Below, in pieces: positions 53,116 to 61,048 of a DNA stretch of 64,000 bases. The DNA lies in contig QNGA01000015.1 of assembly GCA_003298465.1 (NCBI GenBank), forward strand, positions 11,244 through 75,243, written 5' to 3'. This DNA comes from a halophilic archaeon. Lineage in GTDB: Archaea; Halobacteriota; Halobacteria; Halobacteriales; Haladaptataceae. A program made the translations under genes and the position numbers. A model generated the notes under the pieces. That model did no database searches. It was not told where the DNA came from and saw nothing but the letters and a program-made list of their open reading frames with translations. The first letter of the stretch is position 1. Every line of letters starts with the position of its first letter.

Positions 53116-56100
53116 ATGGGACATGAATTCGATCCAAGCGCAGTCGAAAAGATTGCCGAGAAACTAGGTATCGTCTCGAACCGAACTAAAGAAACAAACA
53201 AGCAACGACAACGGCGGAAGACCGGCGGTGTCAAGCGCATCGCGCCCGAAGGTGAACTCGAAAGCTACCCTGACCCGTCAGAGTGGCATAATTGGGTTGA
53301 GTACGCGTCAGGTGGTGAACCACAAGAATATTCTGTAGTGCCGACAGCCTGCTTTAACTGTGAGGCCGGCTGCGGACTACTGACATATATAGAGAAGGAT
53401 ACAGGCGAGATACGGAAAATTGAGGGAAACCCTGAACATCCGGGAAGTCGAGGCCGTAATTGCGCAAAGGGACCGGCCACAGTCAACCAAATTAACGATC
53501 CTCAGCGTATTGAGTACCCCCTCAAACGCGATGGTCCACGCGGGAGTGGCCAATGGACTCGAGTCTCATGGGATGAGGCTCTCGACGACATCGCCTCAGA
53601 AATGCGTGAGACTATTAAGGACGATCGGGAGAACGAGATTACCTACCACGTAGGTCGGCCCGGTCACGAAGAGTACATGGACCGAGCTATCAACGCCTGG
53701 GGGATCGACGGACACAATTCCCATACTAATATATGTTCTTCGGGAGCGCGCGCGGGATACGCTTTCTGGCATAAATATGATCGACCGAGCGCTGACTTCG
53801 CCAATGCCGAGTTCATCCTGCTGTTGTCCGCGCACCTTGAATCTGGTCACTACTTCAATCCTCACGCCCAACGGATCATGGAAGGTGTGATGGAAGGCGG
53901 CCAGCTTGCGGCAATGGACCCGCGGCTGTCGAACACGGCTGCAATGTCGGACTTCTGGCTGCCAACTCAGCCAGGAAGCGAAGCCGCTGTCCTGCTTGCG
54001 ATGGCTAATATTATCCTTGAGGAGAATCTCTATGATGCGGAATTTATGCGCCGATGGGTCAATTGGGATCAATTCCTTGACGAAAAGTATCCCGGTCATG
54101 AACGGTCGTTTGACACTTATATCGATATTCTACAAAACGATCTCTATGACAAATTCACGCCCGAATATGCCGCACAAGAGAGCGGCGTTGATATTGAGAA
54201 AATTGCAAAAGTTGGCCGGAAGATCGGTACTGCAGGCGATCGGTTTGCAAGCCACATTTGGCGGTCGGCTGCCTCAGGGAATAAGGGTGGCTGGCAGGTT
54301 TCACGGACGCTTCACTTCTTGTCCGTGTTGACTGGCTCGGTTGGCACGAAAGGCGGTACAGCACCGAATGCCTGGCACAAGTTCGACCCAGATCTACCGA
54401 AGGAGCCACCACGCCAGAAACTCTGGGATGAGCTCCAGTTACCTGTAGAGTGGCCATTTGCCCACTATGAGATGAGCCAACTGCTCCCATACTTCCTCAA
54501 GGAAGGACGTGGCGATATCTCGGTGTACTTCACACGTGTCTTCAACCCAGTATATACGTATCCTGATGGCTTCTCCTGGATCGAAGCGCTCACCGACGAA
54601 GACAAGATCGGAATGCATGTCGCGCTCACGCCGACATGGAACGAAACGGCATACTTCGCGGACTATGTGCTTCCAATGGGGCACAGTCCAGAGCGCCACG
54701 ATATCCAGAGTCAGGAGACCCATGCTGGGACTTGGGTCACCTATCGGCAGCCTGTTCTCCGAGAGTACGCCGAACGAGAGGGCGAAGATATCGACCGTAC
54801 TTATGAAGCCAATCCCGGCGAAGTCTGGGAGGAAGATGAGTTCTGGATGGATCTTTCATGGCGTATGGATGAGGACGGAGAACTCGGCGTCCGAGAGTAT
54901 TTCGAAAGCCCCTATCGGGAGGGCAATGACGGTGATCCAGTCCAGATGACGATCGATGAGTACTATAGGTATATCTTTGAGAATGAGGAGAATCTGGTCG
55001 AAGCAGCCGAAGAGAAGGGGATGGAGCCTCTTGAGTATATGAAGCGCCACGGTGCGTTTGAAGCTCAACAGAATCAGTATGAGCTTCATAAAGACGCTCT
55101 CGATACTGGCCTTCTCAATGAGGACGGTGTGTATGTCGATAAGTATGGCACTATTCACCGTACTTCTCCTGACGTTGAGGTGGATCTAGAGGGTGCTGAG
55201 TCGGTTACAGACGATAATCTTGGCTACGAGTACGATATGATTGATCGAGAGACGATCACCAAACACGATAATGAGGTCGTCGGAGTAATGATCGACGGTG
55301 AACCCAAGCGTGGATTCCCAACACCGACCGGCAAACAACAGTTCTACTCGAAAACATTAGAGGAGTGGGGCTGGGACGACGAGAAGTATACTGTGCCGCA
55401 CTACCTGAAGTCGCACGTGCATCCCGAAAATATTGATTACGAGGATGGTGAGATGGTGTTGGTACCGACGTTCCGTCTGCCGACCCAAATCCACTCTCGA
55501 TCATCGAACTCTAAGTGGCTTGAAGAGATTTCGCATAACAATCCTGTGTGGATCCACACGAGGGATGCGGAGCGTCTTGGTATTGAGACTGGTGATCTCG
55601 TCCGGGTTGAAACCGAGATTGGATATTACGTCAATGAGGTGTGGGTGACCGAAAGTATCAAACCTGGAATCGTGGCGATGAGCCATCATATGGGCCAATG
55701 GAAGATCGATCGTGACGATGATGGAAAGACTGACGGTGATTTCGACGAAGGCGGCGACCCCTATGGCAAAGTCACTGTCGACCTCGATAATGACCGATCA
55801 ATGTGGGGAATGCGTCAGACTGAAGGTATCCATCCGTTTGAATCGGAAGATCCTGACTCTGAACGGGTCTGGTGGACAGACGGAGGCGTCGCCCAGAATC
55901 TTACCCACGCACCACATCCGGATCCTATCTCGGGGATGCACTGTTGGCATCAGAAAGTAACTGTCACGCCCGCAAGGGAGGACGACTATTACGGCGATAT
56001 CTTCGTTGACACAGAGAAGTCGATGGAAATCTATCGTGAGTGGGTCGAAGACACTAATCCTGCGCCAGGTCCGAACGGCCTCCGACGACCAAAATGGCTC

Positions 56101-56241
56101 AAACGTCCAATCGCCCCACCGTCGAACCTCGGTGAAGACGATGCTTGGTATGTTGATGGACCAGTTGGACGGCCAGAACGCTGGGATGCTGACTCACAAT
56201 CAACCACCACAAACGATTTAGCCACAGACAAAGACGATTAA
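53116..56241 (+). CDS. soeA: Molybdopterin oxidoreductase, SoeA-like (sulfite dehydrogenase)
   Basis: 1041 residues, DMSO-reductase superfamily. The N-terminal [4Fe-4S] ligands are C79, C82, C86 (ACFNCEAGCGLL) and C116 (NCAKGPATVNQ). The likely molybdenum-ligand cysteine is C207 in NSHTNICSSGARAGYAF. There is no twin-arginine signal, so the enzyme is cytoplasmic, as SoeABC is and as secreted PsrA/DmsA are not. SoeA takes electrons from sulfite to sulfate, which would remove the sulfite made by Xsc. The start at 53116 follows the anchor gene by two bases. A thiosulfate or polysulfide reductase cannot be excluded from sequence alone. Confidence 0.82.
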   Translation: MGHEFDPSAVEKIAEKLGIVSNRTKETNKQRQRRKTGGVKRIAPEGELESYPDPSEWHNWVEYASGGEPQEYSVVPTACFNCEAGCGLLTYIEKDTGEIRKIEGNPEHPGSRGRNCAKGPATVNQINDPQRIEYPLKRDGPRGSGQWTRVSWDEALDDIASEMRETIKDDRENEITYHVGRPGHEEYMDRAINAWGIDGHNSHTNICSSGARAGYAFWHKYDRPSADFANAEFILLLSAHLESGHYFNPHAQRIMEGVMEGGQLAAMDPRLSNTAAMSDFWLPTQPGSEAAVLLAMANIILEENLYDAEFMRRWVNWDQFLDEKYPGHERSFDTYIDILQNDLYDKFTPEYAAQESGVDIEKIAKVGRKIGTAGDRFASHIWRSAASGNKGGWQVSRTLHFLSVLTGSVGTKGGTAPNAWHKFDPDLPKEPPRQKLWDELQLPVEWPFAHYEMSQLLPYFLKEGRGDISVYFTRVFNPVYTYPDGFSWIEALTDEDKIGMHVALTPTWNETAYFADYVLPMGHSPERHDIQSQETHAGTWVTYRQPVLREYAEREGEDIDRTYEANPGEVWEEDEFWMDLSWRMDEDGELGVREYFESPYREGNDGDPVQMTIDEYYRYIFENEENLVEAAEEKGMEPLEYMKRHGAFEAQQNQYELHKDALDTGLLNEDGVYVDKYGTIHRTSPDVEVDLEGAESVTDDNLGYEYDMIDRETITKHDNEVVGVMIDGEPKRGFPTPTGKQQFYSKTLEEWGWDDEKYTVPHYLKSHVHPENIDYEDGEMVLVPTFRLPTQIHSRSSNSKWLEEISHNNPVWIHTRDAERLGIETGDLVRVETEIGYYVNEVWVTESIKPGIVAMSHHMGQWKIDRDDDGKTDGDFDEGGDPYGKVTVDLDNDRSMWGMRQTEGIHPFESEDPDSERVWWTDGGVAQNLTHAPHPDPISGMHCWHQKVTVTPAREDDYYGDIFVDTEKSMEIYREWVEDTNPAPGPNGLRRPKWLKRPIAPPSNLGEDDAWYVDGPVGRPERWDADSQSTTTNDLATDKDD

Positions 56242-57440
56242 TGCCAATGTCAGCAGGGCAGTCTTCACCCGACGAACTCAGCGCACAAGTCATAAAAGCT
56301 CTCGATAACGCTGAGATCGCTCGGGGGCTTGTCTTCACTGGGCTTATGGATCTCAATGCGCTAAAGGTGCATATTGCAGAAAGAACAGCAACCGTGACGG
56401 TGACACTTCCTATCCCGTCCGACAAAATTCGTGCTGTTATCAAACGAGATGTCAAATACGCTATTCAGGATATTGGGGGCATACGGACGGTTAAATGTCA
56501 GTTCGAGCCTCGAGTTCCCGATCCTGAGGCGCGTGTAGACTTTATTCCGGAAGTGAAAAATGTCGTTGCAGTCGCCAGCGGCAAAGGTGGCGTCGGTAAA
56601 AGTACTATTGCGGTGAACTTAGCGGTCGCGCTCGCAGATGCTGGAGCCACCGTTGGGTTACTTGATGCCGATGTTTACGGTCCGAATGCACCGACGATGT
56701 TGGGGCTTGAGCGTCGAACACCAAATGCGACACGCGACGACCAGATGGTACCACGGGAAGCGCATGGCGTGCAGGTGATGAGTATGGACTTTATTGTCGG
56801 CGAGGATGACCCTGTTATTTGGCGTGGACCACTAGTCGATGAGTTCATCAAACAGCTATTCGGTGATGTTGAATGGGGAGCACTCGACTATTTGATTGTC
56901 GATCTGCCGCCAGGGACTGGTGATGCGCAACTCTCACTTGTGCAACACCTCCCCGTAACTGGTGCTGTTGTCGTAACAACACCCGAGGCAGTCTCAGTTG
57001 ACGATGCGCACCGTGGATTACGTGGGTTCGCTCAATATAACACCCCTATCCTCGGTGTGGCAGAGAACATGGCTAGCTTCGAATGCCCTGATTGTGGGAG
57101 TGAACACGATATCTTTGACGCAGGAGGGGCCGAACAACTGGCCAGAGAGTTCAATGTCCCGGTGCTTGGTCAACTCCCAATTGACCCGGCAGTCGGGAAG
57201 CTCGATAGCGAAAATGGTACCGCTGAACCACCGGGAATATCGATTCCAGGCATTGGACGACTGCAGCTTCCTCAGAGGCAAGATGCACGCGAACGACCAA
57301 CAAGCCTTCCACCTATCGCAGTCCGGGATGAAGGCGGCACAACCCGTGATGCCGTTGAACTTTTAGCAACACGGACTGCTGCACGTATCAATCACTTGAT
57401 TGTCGGACAGGAGGGTAGTGGCGGTGACAGAGATAATTGA
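56241..57440 (+). CDS. mrp: Mrp/ApbC-type iron-sulfur carrier ATPase
   Basis: 399 residues. A DUF59/MIP18-like N-terminal domain (about 1-95) precedes the P-loop SGKGGVGKST (113-122) and the Mrp segments LLDADVYGPNAPTMLG and IVDLPPGTGDAQLSL. CPDCGSEHD carries the CxxC pair that holds a transient [4Fe-4S] cluster. The ATG overlaps the last base of the soeA stop. It likely loads the iron-sulfur clusters of the oxidoreductase. The C-terminal 60 residues are longer than usual and rich in Arg and Pro. Confidence 0.9.
   Translation: MPMSAGQSSPDELSAQVIKALDNAEIARGLVFTGLMDLNALKVHIAERTATVTVTLPIPSDKIRAVIKRDVKYAIQDIGGIRTVKCQFEPRVPDPEARVDFIPEVKNVVAVASGKGGVGKSTIAVNLAVALADAGATVGLLDADVYGPNAPTMLGLERRTPNATRDDQMVPREAHGVQVMSMDFIVGEDDPVIWRGPLVDEFIKQLFGDVEWGALDYLIVDLPPGTGDAQLSLVQHLPVTGAVVVTTPEAVSVDDAHRGLRGFAQYNTPILGVAENMASFECPDCGSEHDIFDAGGAEQLAREFNVPVLGQLPIDPAVGKLDSENGTAEPPGISIPGIGRLQLPQRQDARERPTSLPPIAVRDEGGTTRDAVELLATRTAARINHLIVGQEGSGGDRDN
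57409..57415 (+). promoter_or_regulatory. Shine-Dalgarno AGGAGGG for mobA
   Basis: AGGAGGG inside the end of mrp lies eight bases before the GTG at 57424. It supports that GTG as start, with the mrp and mobA genes overlapping by 17 bases. Confidence 0.5.
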
Positions 57441-58125
57441 ATCTGATCTGAATGTAGTTGGCCTCGTGCTTGCAGGGGGACAGAGCAGCCGGTTTGGCGA
57501 TGCAAACACGAACAAGGCCGTCGCGTCACTAGGTACACGGACGTTGCTCGGCCGCGTCGTCGATGTCCTCACGGCGGCTACATGTCAGCCGCCGGTCGTC
57601 GCTGTTCGGACTACCGACCAACGAGAGCAGTATGCAGAAGTTCTATCCGATCGTGACGTCTTATTCGTGCGTGATCATGAACAATTTGAAGGACCATTGG
57701 CTGGCCTATACGGCGCAGTAGACGCCGTCGAGGCGCCGTGGCTGTTCTGCTGTGGCTGTGATATGCCATTACTTTCGCCAGCAGTCGTTCAATGGCTTAT
57801 CTGCACACTCCAGGATAGGGTATATACCTTTGATACACTGCCCTCAGCGCTAGGGATACGACACTCCGATGGAACAATTAATCCGTTACATACATTATAT
57901 CAACGATCAGCGGTGAAACGTCTCCAACGACAACTCTCTCCAACATCTGGTCCACGATCACTGCTCTCAACGCTCGATTCGGTCCTCACAATCTCTGAGG
58001 AGACCGCGCCTGCTGGTCTCCCCGTGGAAGAATCAACGACCAATGTTAACACTCAACGAGAGCTCAAGTCAACCGCATCTCAACTAACACCCATTCATGA
58101 CCACCGTGGAGGAAAATCCCTATAG
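57424..58125 (+). CDS. mobA: MobA, molybdenum cofactor guanylyltransferase
   Basis: About 233 residues. The nucleotidyltransferase signature GLVLAGGQSSRFGDANTNKA is near the N-terminus, and FCCGCDMPLLSPAVVQWL holds the metal-binding D of GCDMPL. It attaches GMP to molybdopterin, giving the (bis-)MGD cofactor that DMSO-reductase-type enzymes such as SoeA need. It overlaps mrp and belongs to the same operon. GTG codons at 57418 and TTG at 57400 are alternative starts. Confidence 0.88.
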   Translation: MTEIIESDLNVVGLVLAGGQSSRFGDANTNKAVASLGTRTLLGRVVDVLTAATCQPPVVAVRTTDQREQYAEVLSDRDVLFVRDHEQFEGPLAGLYGAVDAVEAPWLFCCGCDMPLLSPAVVQWLICTLQDRVYTFDTLPSALGIRHSDGTINPLHTLYQRSAVKRLQRQLSPTSGPRSLLSTLDSVLTISEETAPAGLPVEESTTNVNTQRELKSTASQLTPIHDHRGGKSL

Positions 58126-58194
58126 CTGTATTGTAATAGGCAAAGCCGTACGAATTATGAATATTAAATATCGACATGAATACCAAGAGATGAC

Positions 58195-59391
58195 ATGATA
58201 GGGATAGATGCCGTATTAACGTTGGTAGCCGCCGGCGGAGCAAGCCTCTTCATGGCGTGGACAATCGGTGCAGGTTCATCCGGTTCTACGCCATTTGCGC
58301 CCGCGGTCGGTGCGAATGCCATCTCTATTATGCAGGCTGGCTTCATTGTCGGTCTCCTCGGGTTCGCCGGTGCAGTCCTCCAGGGGGCAAACGTCTCGGC
58401 GACCATCGGACGAAGTCTCATCCGTGGGACCGTTCTCTCATCGATGGCAATCGTCGTCGCCCTGTTCACTGCCGCAGTACTGGTTGCTATCGGAGTGTAC
58501 ACTGGCTATCCGATCGCCACTGCGTTTACAGTCACAGGTTCTGTCGTAGGCGTTGGCCTTGCCCACGGTGGTTCCCCAGCATGGTCAACATACCAGAAGA
58601 TTGCCGCTCTTTGGATCGCTGTGCCATTTGTTGGGAGTTCACTCGCGTATGCTACCGCACGTTTACTCCGTGACGACCGAATACCTGAGCAAACCGCTAT
58701 TCCAATACTCGCTGGAATTGTCGGTATAACTGTCGCAAACACCAAATTCTTTTTTCTCGGTCCCCCCGGAAAAAGTGCCTCGCTTGCTACAGCTGCTACG
58801 ACCACCATCGGTTTAATTCAGATTGCTAGCGTTCCTTTCACAAGTATTGCCGTTTCTCTCATGGTAGCAGTCGGATGTAGACATATTGTTGCATCGGATA
58901 TTAATAGAAACGTCACAGCTGGCCAACGACATTTTCTGCTTGTTCTTGGAGGCCTCGTCGCGTTTTCTGCCGGAGGTAGCCAGGTTGGCCTTGCAGTCGG
59001 CCCTCTCTTACCGCTGCGGGATACTGTCTCTCTCCCACTCGTTTGGCTACTTGTTGGAGGGGGGATCGGCCTTCTTATTGGATCGTGGACCGGTGCACCG
59101 CGAATGATCAAAGCACTCGCACAGGATTACTCTTCACTCGGCCCCCGACGATCAATTGCAGCACTCATTCCGTCATTCCTCATTGCACAGTCAGCTATTT
59201 TACTTGGCATTCCTGTTTCATTTAACGAAATAATTGTCTCAGGTATTATCGGAAGCGGTTATGCTGCTGGAAATACCAGTATTAGCCAACAGAAAATAAT
59301 GTACACCGTTGCTGCCTGGATCGGATCACTCACTCTTGCATTCATACTTGGTTATAGTACGTACACTGCTATCACAGCGATCCCCCTCTGA
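58195..59391 (+). CDS. PiT-family anion permease, possible sulfite/sulfate exporter
   Basis: 398 residues with about ten membrane helices in two repeats. The first family motif, normally GANDxxN, appears as GAGSSGSTPFAPAVGANA, and the second repeat has GGSQVGLAVGPLLPL. The family mainly moves inorganic phosphate, but the CysP branch moves sulfate. The altered motif and the place after soeA-mrp-mobA suggest sulfite or sulfate as substrate, in which case it would export the pathway's sulfur. Direction and ion are inferred. Confidence 0.78.
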   Translation: MIGIDAVLTLVAAGGASLFMAWTIGAGSSGSTPFAPAVGANAISIMQAGFIVGLLGFAGAVLQGANVSATIGRSLIRGTVLSSMAIVVALFTAAVLVAIGVYTGYPIATAFTVTGSVVGVGLAHGGSPAWSTYQKIAALWIAVPFVGSSLAYATARLLRDDRIPEQTAIPILAGIVGITVANTKFFFLGPPGKSASLATAATTTIGLIQIASVPFTSIAVSLMVAVGCRHIVASDINRNVTAGQRHFLLVLGGLVAFSAGGSQVGLAVGPLLPLRDTVSLPLVWLLVGGGIGLLIGSWTGAPRMIKALAQDYSSLGPRRSIAALIPSFLIAQSAILLGIPVSFNEIIVSGIIGSGYAAGNTSISQQKIMYTVAAWIGSLTLAFILGYSTYTAITAIPL

Positions 59392-59573
59392 AGTAAGACT
59401 ACAGACCAAAATTAGTGTGTCCTAAATGCTCCGAAAAGCTACTTTAAGGTGGTATCTTGACACATCGACTAATTCATAGCATATTTCTTCTCCTATATGA
59501 CGGTTAGATTTATTAGCTCATTTTATCTTGGAGATTTAGCAGCTATCCAGCTATGCTATTGATACAACGAATA

Positions 59574-59585
59574 TTTATATATTAG
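59574..59585 (+). promoter_or_regulatory. TATA box of the HAD gene
   Basis: TTTATATATTAG is centred about 25 bases before the ATG at 59603 and supports leaderless transcription. Confidence 0.5.
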
Positions 59586-59602
59586 TTCGTCTTACTCTAA
59601 GC

Positions 59603-60310
59603 ATGGTAAACCTTGACCAAGTGGAGACAGTTACATACGATTCCTACACGACACTTGTCGATGTCGACTCACAGGCAGACGTGCTTAAAAAGAAGGTAGA
59701 CGGGATAGAAAATCCTGAGTTTGTCTCTCGAGTCTGGCGATCTCGAAACATGATGTTAACCGTGATTGCAAACGACATCGACGCCTATCGGCCGTTCTAT
59801 GAGATCCAGAAACACTCGCTTCGGTTTGCACTAGAGTCGTTCGGCTATGAAGTTCCGGAGAACGTACGTGACGAAATTCGCCGGACCGTCTATAAGGAGA
59901 ATATCAGTGTCTTTGACGATGTGAAACCAGCAATGGAACGTATTCGAGATCTTGGTTATGACCAGTACGTTATCTCGAACGGTGATCCTGAGATGCTTGA
60001 TCACATGGTCGAGCAGGCAAACATCGGAGATATTATACAAGACTGGATCAGCGGCCATGAGGTCGGGACATTCAAACCAGAACTCGAAATATATCGACAT
60101 AGTGCCGCACGGACAGGGACTCCAATCAAGAATATTCTACACGTATCTGGTGGGACGATGCGGGATGTTTGGGGAGCAAAAAACGCCGGAATGCAGACTG
60201 CCTGGCTCAATCGTGAAACTAAACACTACCCACGCGAATATTTCGGCCAAGATCCAGACTTGACGATAGCAACGATCCGCGAACTGGCAGATGAATTGCC
60301 ACCTCAGTAA
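59603..60310 (+). CDS. HAD hydrolase, 2-haloacid dehalogenase-like
   Basis: 235 residues. The nucleophile Asp13 lies in VTYDSYTTLVDV; motif II is QYVISNGDPEML, the motif III Lys is in TFKPELEIYRH, and motif IV is HVSGGTMRDVWGAKNAG. The first-motif pattern and length fit type II haloacid dehalogenases (haloacetate to glycolate), though the usual YGTL is YTTL here. A phosphatase role is possible. It has its own TATA box, so it is probably not part of the sulfonate operon. Confidence 0.8.
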   Translation: MVNLDQVETVTYDSYTTLVDVDSQADVLKKKVDGIENPEFVSRVWRSRNMMLTVIANDIDAYRPFYEIQKHSLRFALESFGYEVPENVRDEIRRTVYKENISVFDDVKPAMERIRDLGYDQYVISNGDPEMLDHMVEQANIGDIIQDWISGHEVGTFKPELEIYRHSAARTGTPIKNILHVSGGTMRDVWGAKNAGMQTAWLNRETKHYPREYFGQDPDLTIATIRELADELPPQ

Positions 60311-60366
60311 TATTATAGGCAGAATACAAATAGAGAAGTGGATTTGTGAGAAAGGCGCTGCTATTA

Positions 60367-60846
60367 CTATACTCGTTTATTTTCTACGCTATCAATAAGG
60401 GTCACAATATCATCTAAGTACCTCATTGCCTTCCATACATCAACTAAACCGGTCATGAGCGAGTGTTGGCTTAGCCCATCAGGATAAATCCGATATTCTA
60501 GAAATATTTGGCTCATATCTTTAAATATAACATTTTCTCCGTTTTGGTTATGGAATCCGTAGATAACTGGCACTTCGGTAAGGAGTTCTCGGATACGTGC
60601 GACCAGATCGTTTCGATCTGCTTCACTCAAGTTCTGGATACGCGATCGGATATCTTCACTATATTCTATCTGTTGACCGATAATCACAGGTCCGTCAGAC
60701 TGCCGCTGGACAACATGGACAAGGATATTTGACATCTCAATTGCGAAATTGAATTCTGCTGCATTGTCTGGAACTTGCTCAATATTCTCTACTAACTCAT
60801 CATCAATCCATTGTTGAATTTGCTCCGCATCAATTGACCCAGGCAT
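60367..60846 (-). CDS. DUF2299-like conserved protein
   Basis: 159 residues, soluble. It starts with a helix (AEQIQQWIDDELVENIEQVP) followed by AAEFNFAIEMSNILVHVVQR and a C-terminal helix with GLVDVWKAMRYLDDIVTLI. The order of elements resembles DUF2299, an archaeal family with a chaperone-like fold and no known function. It is convergent with the HAD gene. Confidence 0.6.
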   Translation of the reverse strand: MPGSIDAEQIQQWIDDELVENIEQVPDNAAEFNFAIEMSNILVHVVQRQSDGPVIIGQQIEYSEDIRSRIQNLSEADRNDLVARIRELLTEVPVIYGFHNQNGENVIFKDMSQIFLEYRIYPDGLSQHSLMTGLVDVWKAMRYLDDIVTLIDSVENKRV

Positions 60847-61048
60847 AACCGAGTAATCGCGATACAGGGATTAAAATCCCCCTGCTTCAATAAAGCATCT
60901 TCATAGCGTCCGTTAGTGATTACATCGACCAGATACGTGCTTTCGTAAGTAGTCTACCTGTGAATTCTAGAAATTGATCCGGAAAATCTGTCCCGATAGT
61001 CTACCACCCTCCCTTATTGATAGATGTTAATTTGGGGTCATTATGGGA

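Noticed and set aside
51320..56241. DMSO, thiosulfate or polysulfide reductase
   Set aside because: No Tat signal and the xsc-pta neighbours favour sulfite dehydrogenase; kept as a residual alternative.
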